Assembly (NCBI RefSeq): GCF_026341775.1
Contig: NZ_JAPEOB010000001.1
Coordinates: forward strand, 1,984,001-2,048,000
DNA length: 64,000 nt
Reading direction: 5' to 3'
From: Streptomyces sp. NBC_00654
GTDB taxonomy: Bacteria > Actinomycetota > Actinomycetes > Streptomycetales > Streptomycetaceae
Under the pieces are notes generated by a model. The model did not search any database. It saw only the letters and a program-made list of their open reading frames with translations, and had not been told where the DNA came from. Within the stretch, counting starts at the first letter, position 1. Each line of letters opens with the position of its first letter. Below, in pieces: positions 20,861 through 31,885 of the stretch. Both the position numbers and the translations under genes were made by a program.

Positions 20861-22743
20861 CGCGTACTGCCCTCCTTCGAGGGGGTGAGCTCGGCGCCCG
20901 ACATCAGCCAGGCGTACTCGGCGTTGCCACGCAGCAGTTCCTGATGGGTGCCGACCGCGCTGATCCGGCCGTCGGAGAGCAGAGCCACCCGGTCCGCGAG
21001 CATCACGGTGGACGGCCGGTGGGCGACCACCACGGCGGTCGTGTGCTCCAGCACGCGCCGCAGCGCCGCCTCCACCAGGGTCTCCGTGTGCACGTCCAGG
21101 GCCGAGAGCGGGTCGTCGAGCACCAGGAAACGGGGCTTCCCGACCACCGCGCGGGCCAGCGCGAGCCGCTGCCGCTGGCCGCCGGAGAGGCTGAGCCCCT
21201 GCTCGCCGACCTGGGTGTCGAGCCCGTGCGGCAGGTCGTACACGAAGTCCGCCTGCGCGACCGAGAGCGCCCGCCGCAGCTCCTCCTCGCCGGCCCCCTC
21301 GGCGCCCATCAGCACGTTCTCGCCGACGGTCGCCGAGAAGAGGGTGGGCTCCTCGAACGCCACCGACACCAGTTCGCGCAGCCGGGGCCGCTCCATCGCG
21401 GCGATGTCCTCGCCGTCCAGGGTGATCCGCCCGGCGGTCAGCTCGTGCAGCCGCGGGACCAGCGCGGTGAGCGTGGTCTTCCCGGAACCGGTGGCCCCCA
21501 CCAGGGCCATCGTCTCGCCGGGCCGGATGCGCAGATCGATCCGCTTCAGTACGGGCACGGAGCCGGGGGCGGCGTCGGGGTAGCGGAACCCGACCCCCTC
21601 GAAGGCCAGTCCGCCCCGGTCACGGTCACGGTCACGGTCGCCGGCACCGGATGGGGCGGGCAGAAGGCCCGGGGAGAGGGAGCGTGAGGAGGAGTGCGCG
21701 GGCGCGGGGCCGGTGTCCGGTCCGGCCTTGGCCGCCGCCTCCGTACCGAGCTCCTCCGCCACGTCCATGACCTCGAAATACCGCTCGGTCGCGGTCGCCG
21801 ACTCCTGACTGATCGCCAGCAGGAAGCCGATCGACTCCACCGGCCAGCGCAGCGCGAGAGCCGTCGACAGGAACGCCACGAGCGTGCCCGCCGACAGGTC
21901 CCCGTCGGCCACCTGGACCGTACCGAGCACCAGCGCGGCACCGATCGCCAGCTCGGGGATGGCGGTGATGAGGGCCCAGATACCGGCGAGCAGCCTGGCC
22001 TTGCCCAGCTCCGTGGTGCGCAGCCGCCGCGAGAGCTCCCGGAAGGCCAGCGCCTGGCTGCGGTGCCGGCCGAAGCCCTTGATGATGCGGATGCCCAGGA
22101 CGCTCTCCTCGACGACCGTCGTGAGGTCCCCGACCTGGTCCTGGGCCCGGCGCGCGACCACCGCGTACTTCGTCTCGAAGAGCGAGCACAGGATCATCAG
22201 CGGGACCGCCGGTGCCAGCAGCACCAGACCGAGCGACCAGTCCTGAGCGAACAGGATGAGGAAACCGACCACGATCGTGGTGGCGTTGACCAGCAGGAAC
22301 GTCAACGGGAACGCCAGGAACAACCGCAGCAGCATCAGATCCGTGGTTCCGCGCGACAGCAACTGCCCCGAGGGCCAACGGTCGTGGAAGGCCACCGGCA
22401 GCCGCTGCAGGTGCCGGTAGAGGGCGGCGCGCATCGACGCCTCCACCCCGGCCAGCGGCCGGGCCACCAGCCATCGGCGCAGCCCGAACAGCAGCGCCTC
22501 CACGATGCCCAGCAGCAGGAGGTACAGCGCGCCGAGCCAGACACCGCCCGGGTCACGGTCCGCGACCGGGCCGTCCACCATCCACTTCAGCACGAGGGGG
22601 ATCGCCAGCCCCAGACAGGAGGCGAGGATCGCCACGACAGCGGCGCTGACCAGGCGGAATCGGACGGGGCGGACATAGGGCCACAGGCGCAGGAGGGAGC
22701 GCACGGCGGACCGTTCCGTGTGCTCAGCAGGTTTTTCGGGCAT
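20857..22743 (-). CDS. ABC exporter half-transporter, degenerate-site subunit
   Basis: Fused membrane/ATPase subunit of 628 residues with six N-terminal helices. Walker A is GATGSGKTT and the signature LSGGQRQRLALARA is canonical, but Walker B reads FLVLDDPLSALD with Asp544 where the catalytic Glu normally stands. Together with the ISAGQ signature of the partner this gives one degenerate and one active ATP site, as in TM287/288 or BmrCD. A linker between membrane part and NBD (about residues 340-380) contains a (DR)n run from a CGGTCA repeat at 21616-21642. The start lacks an obvious Shine-Dalgarno sequence; TAGGGT lies 8 nt before the ATG on the minus strand, so the mRNA may be leaderless. 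Confidence 0.93.
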   Translation of the reverse strand: MPEKPAEHTERSAVRSLLRLWPYVRPVRFRLVSAAVVAILASCLGLAIPLVLKWMVDGPVADRDPGGVWLGALYLLLLGIVEALLFGLRRWLVARPLAGVEASMRAALYRHLQRLPVAFHDRWPSGQLLSRGTTDLMLLRLFLAFPLTFLLVNATTIVVGFLILFAQDWSLGLVLLAPAVPLMILCSLFETKYAVVARRAQDQVGDLTTVVEESVLGIRIIKGFGRHRSQALAFRELSRRLRTTELGKARLLAGIWALITAIPELAIGAALVLGTVQVADGDLSAGTLVAFLSTALALRWPVESIGFLLAISQESATATERYFEVMDVAEELGTEAAAKAGPDTGPAPAHSSSRSLSPGLLPAPSGAGDRDRDRDRGGLAFEGVGFRYPDAAPGSVPVLKRIDLRIRPGETMALVGATGSGKTTLTALVPRLHELTAGRITLDGEDIAAMERPRLRELVSVAFEEPTLFSATVGENVLMGAEGAGEEELRRALSVAQADFVYDLPHGLDTQVGEQGLSLSGGQRQRLALARAVVGKPRFLVLDDPLSALDVHTETLVEAALRRVLEHTTAVVVAHRPSTVMLADRVALLSDGRISAVGTHQELLRGNAEYAWLMSGAELTPSKEGSTR

Positions 22744-22821
22744 CAGAGCCGACCCTACGTTTCACCACGGACATCGGTCCTGTGGATTTCCGACCGACGT
22801 CACCGGCCCGGAGGTCGTAGC

Positions 22822-22849
22822 CCGGCATCAACCGATCGGCTGATGCCGG
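22822..22849. promoter_or_regulatory. 28-bp near-perfect palindrome, likely operator
   Basis: CCGGCATCA and TGATGCCGG arms enclose ACCGATCGGC, whose core CCGATCGG is itself palindromic; only one pair of the 28-bp dyad mismatches. It lies 54 bp before the ABC-2 exporter start and about 80 bp from the divergent exporter start, so a dimeric regulator bound here could control either or both. Confidence 0.6.
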
Positions 22850-22903
22850 TTCGAGCGGTCCGGCCGATACCGCCGGACCCCGCCCGCCGGAATCCTTGTG
22901 GTC

Positions 22904-23821
22904 ATGGCGATCATCGAAGTGAACGGACTGCACAAGGCGTACGGGGGGCGGCCCGTGGTCGACGGGGTGAGCTTCCGCGTCGACGAGGGGGAGATCTTCG
23001 GGATCCTCGGTCCCAACGGCGCGGGCAAGACCACCACCGTCGAATGCGTGGAGGGACTGCGCGTCCCCGACGCCGGTACGGTCCGGGTCGCCGGGTTCGA
23101 CCCCGTCGCCGACCACGACCGGGTGACCGGGCTCCTCGGCGCCCAGCTCCAGGAGAGCGAACTCCAGGCCCGGCTCACCGTGCGCGAAGCGCTGGAGCTC
23201 TACAGCGCGTTCTACCCGGCCCCCGCCGACTGGCGGCCACTCGTCGGGCGGCTCGGCCTGGAGGACCGGCTCACCACCCGCTTCGGGAAGCTCTCCGGCG
23301 GCCAGAAGCAGCGGCTGTTCATCGCGCTCGCCCTGATCGGCAACCCCCGGGTCGTCGTCCTCGACGAGCTGACCACCGGTCTGGACCCACGGGCCCGGCG
23401 AGACACCTGGAAGCTCATCGAGGACATCCGCGAGAGCGGGGTGACCGTCCTGCTCGTCACCCACTTCATGGAGGAGGCCCAGCGCCTCTGCGACCGGATC
23501 GCGGTCATCGACCGGGGCCGCGTCGTCGCCCTGGACACCCCGTCAGGACTCGTCCGGCAGGCCACCGGCTCCACCGTCGTCTCCTTCGTCCCCACCCGCG
23601 CCCTCACCGGACCGGAGCTCGCGGACCTCGCCGGGCTGCAGGGCGTCGCGTCCGTGACGCCCCCGGACGGCGACGGCACCGTCGTCCTGCACGCCACCGA
23701 CGACACCGTCACGCCGCTCATCTCGCTGCTGGCCGGGCTCGGCATCACCGCCCACCGGCTGCGGGTCACCGAAACCACCCTCGACGAAGCCTTTCTCGAC
23801 CTCACCGGACAGGACGCCTGA
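22904..23821 (+). CDS. ABC-2 type exporter ATP-binding protein (DrrA-like)
   Basis: A 305-residue ATPase: Walker A GPNGAGKTTT, signature LSGGQKQRLFIALALIG, Walker B VVVLDELTTGLDPRAR and the switch His in LLVTHFMEEAQ. The C-terminal ~85 residues match the DrrA-type extension (VRQATGSTVVSFVP region). ATG 22904 is chosen; an in-frame GTG two codons upstream is possible, and no good ribosome site is visible for either. It is followed after 1 nt by its membrane partner and then by a sensor kinase and response regulator, a common layout for antibiotic- or lipid-responsive export systems. Confidence 0.93.
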   Translation: MAIIEVNGLHKAYGGRPVVDGVSFRVDEGEIFGILGPNGAGKTTTVECVEGLRVPDAGTVRVAGFDPVADHDRVTGLLGAQLQESELQARLTVREALELYSAFYPAPADWRPLVGRLGLEDRLTTRFGKLSGGQKQRLFIALALIGNPRVVVLDELTTGLDPRARRDTWKLIEDIRESGVTVLLVTHFMEEAQRLCDRIAVIDRGRVVALDTPSGLVRQATGSTVVSFVPTRALTGPELADLAGLQGVASVTPPDGDGTVVLHATDDTVTPLISLLAGLGITAHRLRVTETTLDEAFLDLTGQDA

Positions 23822-23822
23822 C

Positions 23823-24635
23823 ATGACCACCGCGCCCACCACCCGGGACACCCCGGCCCCCGCTCCCGCCGGCACCGGGACCGTCGCCCGGCGCCGCGGA
23901 TCCGCACGCGCCGTCCTGAGGGCCGAGACCCGGCTGTTCCTCCGCGAACCGGGCGGTCTCTTCTGGACCCTGGCCTTCCCCTCCGCCCTCCTGGTGGTCC
24001 TCGGCTTCGTCCCGCCCTTCATGGAAGCGCAGGACGACCTGGGGGGACGCCGCGTCATCGACCTGTACGTCCCGGTCTCCGTCCTGCTCGCCATGATCAT
24101 GGCCGGGATCCAGACCATGCCCCCGGTGCTCACCACCTACCGCGAACGCGGCATCCTGCGCCGGATGTCGACCACGCCTGTGCGGCCGTCCGCCCTGCTC
24201 ACCGCCCAGATCGTGCTGCACGGAGCGGCCGCGCTCGGCTCGGCTGCCATGGCCCTCGCCGTCGGCCGGCTCGCCTACGGCGTCCGGCTGCCCGGACAAC
24301 TCGCCGGATACACACTGGCGCTGCTGCTCGCCGTCGCCGGTGTGCTGGCCCTCGGCGCCACGATCAGCGCCCTGTCCCGCACGACGAAGGCGGCCGGAGC
24401 GGTCGGGTCGGTCTCCTACCTCGTGATGATGTTCACCGCCGGGGTGTGGCTGCCGGTCCAGACGATGCCCGGCACTCTGCGCCGTATCGTGGAGATCACC
24501 CCGCTCGGCGCCGCCTCCCAGGCCCTGGACCAGGCGGTCTCCGGTCAGTGGCCGAGCTGGGCCCACCTCGGGACCGTCGCCCTGTGGACCGTGGTGCTGA
24601 GCTTCACGGCCAGCCGCGTCTTCCGGTGGGAGTAG
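23823..24635 (+). CDS. ABC-2 type transporter permease
   Basis: A 270-residue integral membrane protein with six predicted helices after a Pro/Thr/Ala-rich N-terminus. Characteristic segments are YRERGILRRMSTTPVRPS in the cytoplasmic loop, FTAGVWLPVQTMP and IVEITPLGAASQALDQA before the last helix. The start lies 1 nt after the stop of the ATPase gene, so the two are translationally coupled. It pairs with the upstream DrrA-like ATPase; the substrate is unknown. Confidence 0.92.
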   Translation: MTTAPTTRDTPAPAPAGTGTVARRRGSARAVLRAETRLFLREPGGLFWTLAFPSALLVVLGFVPPFMEAQDDLGGRRVIDLYVPVSVLLAMIMAGIQTMPPVLTTYRERGILRRMSTTPVRPSALLTAQIVLHGAAALGSAAMALAVGRLAYGVRLPGQLAGYTLALLLAVAGVLALGATISALSRTTKAAGAVGSVSYLVMMFTAGVWLPVQTMPGTLRRIVEITPLGAASQALDQAVSGQWPSWAHLGTVALWTVVLSFTASRVFRWE

Positions 24636-24670
24636 TGACGGGTACCGGGCGCCCGGGGGAGACTGTGCGC

Positions 24671-25960
24671 ATGACGCAGGCGCTCCGTACCCCGAACATG
24701 CCCGGAGCGGGCGGTCCGAACCGGGCCGACCAGCGCTGGGAGCAGTTCTACCGCTACGGCTCCTACGCCATCCTCACCCTCGCCACCCTCGTCGCGGCCG
24801 TCGCGGCCGGCCTGATCATGACCCGTACCGAGATGTACGTGGCCGGGGTGCTGGTCGCGGCGGCGTACGCCCTTCAGTTCTGGTGGGGCCGTGTCCGCCC
24901 GCGCACCGCCCCCGGCGCCCCGGCCGGTCAGGTCTACTACGCCCTGCGCACCGTCCTCGCCTTCGCGCTGAGCTGGCTCAACCCCTTCTTCTCGATCTAC
25001 GCGGGCCTCGGCTACTTCGACGTCGAACCCCTGCTCCCCAAGCGGCTGCTCCGTGTCGGGCTGTTCGCCACCGCGGTCACCATGGCCGGTTCGGAGAGCG
25101 GGGGACTGCCGCCCGCCTCCCTGCTGAACTGGGTCGCCTTCGGGGCGCTGTTCGTCCTCAACGCCTCGCTGGTCGAGTTCTTCAGCAACGTCGGGGCCAA
25201 GGAGGCGGAGAAGGCCCGGATCCAGGCCGAGACCATCGCCGAACTGGAGCGCACCAACCTCCGGCTGGAGGCGGCCATGGCCGAGAACGCGGCCCTGCAC
25301 GCCCAACTCCTCGTCCAGGCCCGTGAGGCCGGGGTCGACGACGAACGCCGCAGGCTCGCCGCCGAGATCCACGACACCCTCGCCCAGGGCCTCACCGGCA
25401 TCATCGCCCAGCTCCAGGTCGTCACCTCCCTCGCGGAGAGCGACCCGGCAGCCGCCCGCGTCCACCTCGACCGGGCCGTCGGGCTCGCCCGGCACAGCCT
25501 CGGCGAGGCCCGGCGCTCCGTCCACAATCTGGCCCCCGCCGCCCTCGACCACGACGACCTGGTGGGCGCGCTGAAGGGGATGGTGGCCGACTGGGGCCGG
25601 CAGCACCGGGTCCGGGCCGACTTCACCGTGACCGGCACCGTCGAGCCGGTCCACGACGAGATCGCCGCCACCCTGGTGCGCATCGCGGGCGAGGCCCTCG
25701 CCAACGCCGGGCGGCACGCCGGGGCGGGCCGGGTGGGCGTCACCCTGTCCTTCATGGACGACGAACTCGCCCTGGACGTCCGGGACGACGGACGCGGTTT
25801 CGACCCGGACGCCGTGCCCCCGGCGGGCCGCACCGGCGGATTCGGCCTCGGCGGCATGCGGGCGCGCGCCGAACGGGTCGCCGGTTCGGTCGACGTGGAG
25901 TCCGGACCGGGCCGGGGTACGGCGGTCTCCGCGCGGCTGCCCCTGGTCCGCCAGGGGTGA
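24671..25960 (+). CDS. Membrane sensor histidine kinase (NarL-partner type)
   Basis: A 429-residue kinase. Several hydrophobic helices occupy residues ~25-165, followed by a coiled coil (EKARIQAETIAELERTNLRL) and a HisKA_3 dimerisation helix with phospho-acceptor His234 in AAEIHDTLAQGL. The HATPase domain shows ALANAGRHAGAGRV (N box) and DVRDDGRGFDP (G box), with GGFGLGGMRARA. ATG 24671 has GGGGGAGA upstream; a GTG at 24635 overlapping the previous stop is an alternative. It partners the next gene. The short extracellular loops suggest sensing within the membrane, as in systems that respond to membrane-active compounds. Confidence 0.93.
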   Translation: MTQALRTPNMPGAGGPNRADQRWEQFYRYGSYAILTLATLVAAVAAGLIMTRTEMYVAGVLVAAAYALQFWWGRVRPRTAPGAPAGQVYYALRTVLAFALSWLNPFFSIYAGLGYFDVEPLLPKRLLRVGLFATAVTMAGSESGGLPPASLLNWVAFGALFVLNASLVEFFSNVGAKEAEKARIQAETIAELERTNLRLEAAMAENAALHAQLLVQAREAGVDDERRRLAAEIHDTLAQGLTGIIAQLQVVTSLAESDPAAARVHLDRAVGLARHSLGEARRSVHNLAPAALDHDDLVGALKGMVADWGRQHRVRADFTVTGTVEPVHDEIAATLVRIAGEALANAGRHAGAGRVGVTLSFMDDELALDVRDDGRGFDPDAVPPAGRTGGFGLGGMRARAERVAGSVDVESGPGRGTAVSARLPLVRQG

Positions 25961-25983
25961 TCACGCGTACCGTTCGGCCTGCC

Positions 25984-26634
25984 ATGACTGAGGAATCCGC
26001 ACGCGTCATCACACTCATCGTCGTCGACGACCACCCCGTCGTACGCGACGGTCTGCGCGGCATGTTCGCGTCGGCCCCGGGCTTCCGGGTCCTCGGGGAG
26101 GCCGGGGACGGGCCCGAGGGCGTCGCCCTGGCCGTCCGCCTGGACCCCGATGTCGTCCTGATGGACCTGCGGATGCCGGGCGGCGGCGGGGTCGCGGCCA
26201 TCGCCGAGCTGACCCGGCGCGGCACCCGCTGCAGGGTCCTCGTCCTCACGACGTACGACACCGACTCCGACACGCTGCCCGCGATCGAGGCGGGCGCCAC
26301 CGGCTATCTGCTCAAGGACGCCCCGCGCGAGGAGCTGTTCGCCGCCGTCCGGGCCGCCGCCGACGGCCGCAGCGTCCTGTCGCCCGCCGTCGCCTCCCGG
26401 CTGATGACCCGGGTCCGTACCCCCGCCGCCCCCGTCGACGACTCCCTCTCCGCCCGGGAACGCGAGGTGCTGGCCCTGGTGGCGCGGGGCACCACCAACC
26501 GGGAGATCGCCGCCGAACTGTTCATCAGCGAGGCGACCGTGAAGACCCATCTGACCCATGTCTTCGCCAAGCTCGGCGCCAAGGACCGGGCCGCGGCCGT
26601 TGCCGTGGGCTACGACCGGGGCATCCTCGGCTGA
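25984..26634 (+). CDS. NarL/LuxR-family response regulator
   Basis: A 216-residue regulator. The receiver domain has VVDDHPVVRDGLRGMF, phospho-acceptor Asp61 in VLMDLRMPG, Thr in VLTTYDTD and Lys in YLLKDAPREELF. A LuxR-type helix-turn-helix follows (LSAREREVLALVARGTTNRE and ATVKTHLTHVFAKLG). ATG 25984 lacks a Shine-Dalgarno sequence; a GTG at 25957 overlapping the kinase stop codon (GTGA) would add nine residues and couple translation. It probably regulates the upstream ABC-2 exporter genes of the same operon. Confidence 0.93.
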   Translation: MTEESARVITLIVVDDHPVVRDGLRGMFASAPGFRVLGEAGDGPEGVALAVRLDPDVVLMDLRMPGGGGVAAIAELTRRGTRCRVLVLTTYDTDSDTLPAIEAGATGYLLKDAPREELFAAVRAAADGRSVLSPAVASRLMTRVRTPAAPVDDSLSAREREVLALVARGTTNREIAAELFISEATVKTHLTHVFAKLGAKDRAAAVAVGYDRGILG

Positions 26635-26674
26635 CCGCCCGCCTCTCGCCGTCTCGCCCCACGCCGTCTCGCCC

Positions 26675-28897
<2,223 letters not shown>

Positions 28898-29076
28898 CTG
28901 TCGGCCTCCTGCGGCTCGTACGGACGGGTACCGGAGGGAGGGCGCGCGGCGTCCCGGCCGCGGCCCTCCCGGTGCGGTGCTCCCCCCCTGTTCTTCCCAG
29001 GGGACGACGGGGGCAGCCCTCGGGGCCGTCTGCGCGCCCACGTTTCCCCCGACCGGCCCTGGTCGTTGGGGGAGGC

Positions 29077-30303
29077 GTGAACCACGAAGCGAAGAGAGCA
29101 CGGGCGGGTTCGGCCGCCGTGCTGACATGGGCAGGACTACTCACCGTGCTGGCCGTACTGACCGGCTGCACCGACGGAACACCCGCCGTCCTCAACGGCA
29201 AGCCGCGTACGCCGGACGACTCGATCCGGATCGTCCCCGCGGACGGTGCCAAGGATGTCGGGGCGGACACCCGGATCGAGGTGACCATTCCCGACGGGCA
29301 CCTGGAGAGCGTGCAGGTGCGGCGGATCGAGGACGCGCAGCGGGAGGAGGTGGCGGGCCGGATCTCCCGGGACGGGCTGTCCTGGGCTCCCGAGCCCGGC
29401 GCGGTCCGGATCGGGCCGGCCGCGAAGTACAGCGTCGACGCGGTGGCCGTGGACGGCGAGGGACGCCGCTCGGCCCGCCACACCACCTTCACCACCGGAA
29501 TCCCCGAACACCGCTTCATCGGCTACTTCAAGCCGGAGAACCGGTCCACCGTCGGGACCGGGATGATCGTCTCCTTCTCCTTCAACCGGCCGATCACGAA
29601 CCGGGCCGCGGTTGAGAAGGCCATCCGGATCACCGCCGAACCGGCGGTGGAGGTCGTGGGCCACTGGTTCGGCAAGGACCGCCTCGACTTCCGCCCCGCC
29701 GGCTACTGGAAGCCCGGCACCGAGGTCACCGTGGACGTGGGGCTGCGCGATGTGCAGGGTGCCCGCGGTGTGTACGGCAGCCAGGACAAGAAGGTCGCCT
29801 TCACGGTGGGCCGGTCCCAGGTGTCCCTGGTGGACGCGGAGGAGCACACCATGGAGGTACGCCGCGACGGGGAGCTGATCAGCACCGTCCCGATCTCCGC
29901 GGGCGCCGAGAAGACGACCACGTACAACGGGAAGATGGTGGTCACCGAGATGCACGAGGTGACCCGGATGAACGGTGACACGGTCGGCTTCGGCGGTGAG
30001 TACGACATCAAGGACGTGCCGCACGCCATCCGGCTCACCGAGTCGGGCACCTTCCTGCACGGCAACTACTGGGCGTCGCACGACACGTTCGGCGAGGTCA
30101 ACACCAGTCACGGCTGTGTGGGGCTGCGCGATGTGAAGGGCGGCAGCGGCGACACCCCGGCGGGCTGGTTCTTCGACCGGACGCTCATCGGGGATGTGGT
30201 CGAGGTGATCAACTCCCGCGACAGGAAGGTCGCTCCGGACAACGGTCTCGGCGGCTGGAACCTCGGCTGGAAGCAGTGGAAGGCGGGCTCGGCCCTGCGC
30301 TGA
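29077..30303 (+). CDS. Lipoprotein L,D-transpeptidase (first of a tandem pair)
   Basis: A 408-residue cell-wall cross-linking enzyme. The signal has lipobox LTGC after a hydrophobic stretch, so it is anchored outside the membrane. Two Ig-like domains (about residues 45-250) precede the YkuD catalytic domain with HGNYW and SHGCVGLRD; the nucleophile is Cys347. It forms 3-3 peptide cross-links. GTG 29077 is taken as start because it gives a full lipoprotein signal, although GGAGG is unusually close. It is divergent from glgX and 242 bp upstream of a close paralogue, with long stretches of near-identical DNA. Confidence 0.92.
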   Translation: MNHEAKRARAGSAAVLTWAGLLTVLAVLTGCTDGTPAVLNGKPRTPDDSIRIVPADGAKDVGADTRIEVTIPDGHLESVQVRRIEDAQREEVAGRISRDGLSWAPEPGAVRIGPAAKYSVDAVAVDGEGRRSARHTTFTTGIPEHRFIGYFKPENRSTVGTGMIVSFSFNRPITNRAAVEKAIRITAEPAVEVVGHWFGKDRLDFRPAGYWKPGTEVTVDVGLRDVQGARGVYGSQDKKVAFTVGRSQVSLVDAEEHTMEVRRDGELISTVPISAGAEKTTTYNGKMVVTEMHEVTRMNGDTVGFGGEYDIKDVPHAIRLTESGTFLHGNYWASHDTFGEVNTSHGCVGLRDVKGGSGDTPAGWFFDRTLIGDVVEVINSRDRKVAPDNGLGGWNLGWKQWKAGSALR

Positions 30304-30474
30304 TCCCCGGGCGGTACGGCGTCGGCTCCGGCCCGGTCCGGGGCCGGCGTCCCGGTCCGGCCCGCCCGCCGAACCCGGCACCCCGCACCACCTGCGCAGG
30401 TCCCGGACGGGTTGGGACTGAACGGTGACATTCGAGGCACAGACCTCCCACTCCCGGTGTGATTATCTTGCGCA

Positions 30475-30549
30475 ATGCGTGCACGAACAGCGCGCGGGGG
30501 TGCGGGCCATGGCGGGGCCAGGCCGTGCGAGGGGAGACGACCACATTGA
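30475..30549 (+). CDS. Possible 24-codon upstream ORF before second L,D-transpeptidase
   Basis: ATG 30475 opens a short frame (MRARTARGGAG...) whose TGA stop overlaps the TTG start of the downstream gene (TTGA). TATCTT lies at 30464-30469, 5 nt before this ATG. If translated it could couple initiation at the weak TTG. This is inferred from geometry only; the peptide has no recognisable feature. Confidence 0.25.
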   Translation: MRARTARGGAGHGGARPCEGRRPH

Positions 30550-31796
30550 ACGGGCAGCCGATATCGGGGGCATCGGCCGGGGCGGGCAGGGGACGGCGCG
30601 GGCGCGGGGGCCCGGGACTCCTGGCTCTGGTACTGGGTGCGCTGCTGTTGCTGGTGACGGCATGCGGCGGCGGGGACACCGCGGGGGGCAAGGGCGGCTC
30701 GGGTGACGGCGGGAAGGCCGAGGACACCAGCGCCTCGCAGGCGGTGGTGACCGTCGCGCCGAAGGACGGTGCCGAGTCCGTGGCGACCAGCGGAGCGCTG
30801 AAGGTCGCGGCCGAACAGGGCAAGCTGACCACGGTGAAGGTGGCCGACCCGAAGGGCAACGCGGTCGAGGGCAAGATCGCCGCCGACGGGGCCAGCTGGA
30901 CGCCGGAGCGGCATCTGGCCGCTGCCACCAAGTACACGGTGCACGCGGTGGCCAAGGACGAGAAGGGCCGTGAGTCGGCCAAGGACACGTCGTTCACCAC
31001 GCTGGTTCCGCAGAACACCTTCATCGGGCAGTACACGCCGGAGGACGGTTCGACCGTCGGCGTCGGGATGCCGGTGTCGATCCACTTCACCCGGGGCATC
31101 ACGGACCCGGACGCCGTGAAGAACGCGATCAAGGTGACATCGGAGCCGGCCGTCGAGATCGCCGGCCACTGGTTCGGCAACGACCGCCTCGACTTCCGCC
31201 CGGAGAACTACTGGGCCGCGGGCACCAAGGTGACCGTGGAGCTCAACCTCGACGGCGTCGAGGGACGGCCGGGGGTCTACGGCAAGCAGTCCAGGACGGT
31301 GAAGTTCACCATCGGCCGCAGCCAGGTCTCCACGGTCGACGCGAGCACCCACCGGATGAAGGTGGTCCGGGACGGCACGGAGATCAAGGACATCCCGATC
31401 TCCGCGGGCGCCCCGGCGACGACCACGTACAACGGGCAGATGGTCATCAGTGAGAAGCTCAAGGTGACCCGGATGAACGGCGACACGGTCGGCTTCGGCG
31501 GTGAGTACGACATCAAGGACGTGCCGCACGCGATGCGCCTGTCCACGTCCGGCACCTTCCTCCACGGAAACTACTGGGGCAGCTCGGGCATCTTCGGCAC
31601 GTCCAACACCAGCCACGGCTGCGTCGGTCTGCGCGATGTGCGCGGCGGCTACGACGGCCAGACCCCGGCCGCCTGGTTCTACAACAAGTCGCTCATCGGT
31701 GACGTGGTGATCGTGAAGAACTCCAACGACAAGACGATCGCGCCGGACAACGGCCTCAACGGCTGGAACATGGACTGGTCGGAGTGGACCAAGTAG
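30546..31796 (+). CDS. Lipoprotein L,D-transpeptidase (second of a tandem pair)
   Basis: Paralogue of the preceding gene, 416 residues from TTG 30546 (AGGGGAG about 9 nt upstream); an in-frame GTG at 30525 is the alternative. The lipobox LVTAC follows the hydrophobic LALVLGALLLL. Two Ig-like repeats lead to a YkuD domain with HGNYWGSSG and SHGCVGLRDVRGG, nucleophile Cys359. Like its neighbour it should act on peptidoglycan at the outer face of the membrane. The pair differ mainly in the N-terminal Ig domain. A strong terminator follows after 22 nt. Confidence 0.92.
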   Translation: MNGQPISGASAGAGRGRRGRGGPGLLALVLGALLLLVTACGGGDTAGGKGGSGDGGKAEDTSASQAVVTVAPKDGAESVATSGALKVAAEQGKLTTVKVADPKGNAVEGKIAADGASWTPERHLAAATKYTVHAVAKDEKGRESAKDTSFTTLVPQNTFIGQYTPEDGSTVGVGMPVSIHFTRGITDPDAVKNAIKVTSEPAVEIAGHWFGNDRLDFRPENYWAAGTKVTVELNLDGVEGRPGVYGKQSRTVKFTIGRSQVSTVDASTHRMKVVRDGTEIKDIPISAGAPATTTYNGQMVISEKLKVTRMNGDTVGFGGEYDIKDVPHAMRLSTSGTFLHGNYWGSSGIFGTSNTSHGCVGLRDVRGGYDGQTPAAWFYNKSLIGDVVIVKNSNDKTIAPDNGLNGWNMDWSEWTK

Positions 31797-31818
31797 GTCC
31801 GCCGCGGACGGAGAAGTG

Positions 31819-31857
31819 AAGGGGCCCGGTGCTGTGACCAACAGCACCGGGCCCCTT
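31819..31857 (+). terminator. Perfect 17-bp stem terminator
   Basis: AAGGGGCCCGGTGCTGT and its exact complement enclose GACCA. It closes the L,D-transpeptidase unit and ends only 28 nt before the next start codon. Confidence 0.9.
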
Positions 31858-31872
31858 CGCGTTAGCGTTGGT

Positions 31873-31878
31873 TAACCT
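31873..31878 (+). promoter_or_regulatory. Putative -10 (TAACCT) of a leaderless promoter
   Basis: TAACCT fits TANNNT and ends 7 nt before ATG 31886, so transcription would begin at the start codon. No Shine-Dalgarno sequence is present, and there is little room after the upstream terminator. Confidence 0.5.
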
Positions 31879-31885
31879 GCTTCCC

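Noticed and set aside
22744-22903. A glycine- or T-box-like RNA at the divergent exporter region
   Set aside because: Only the 28-bp DNA dyad is evident; no conserved riboswitch core was recognised.
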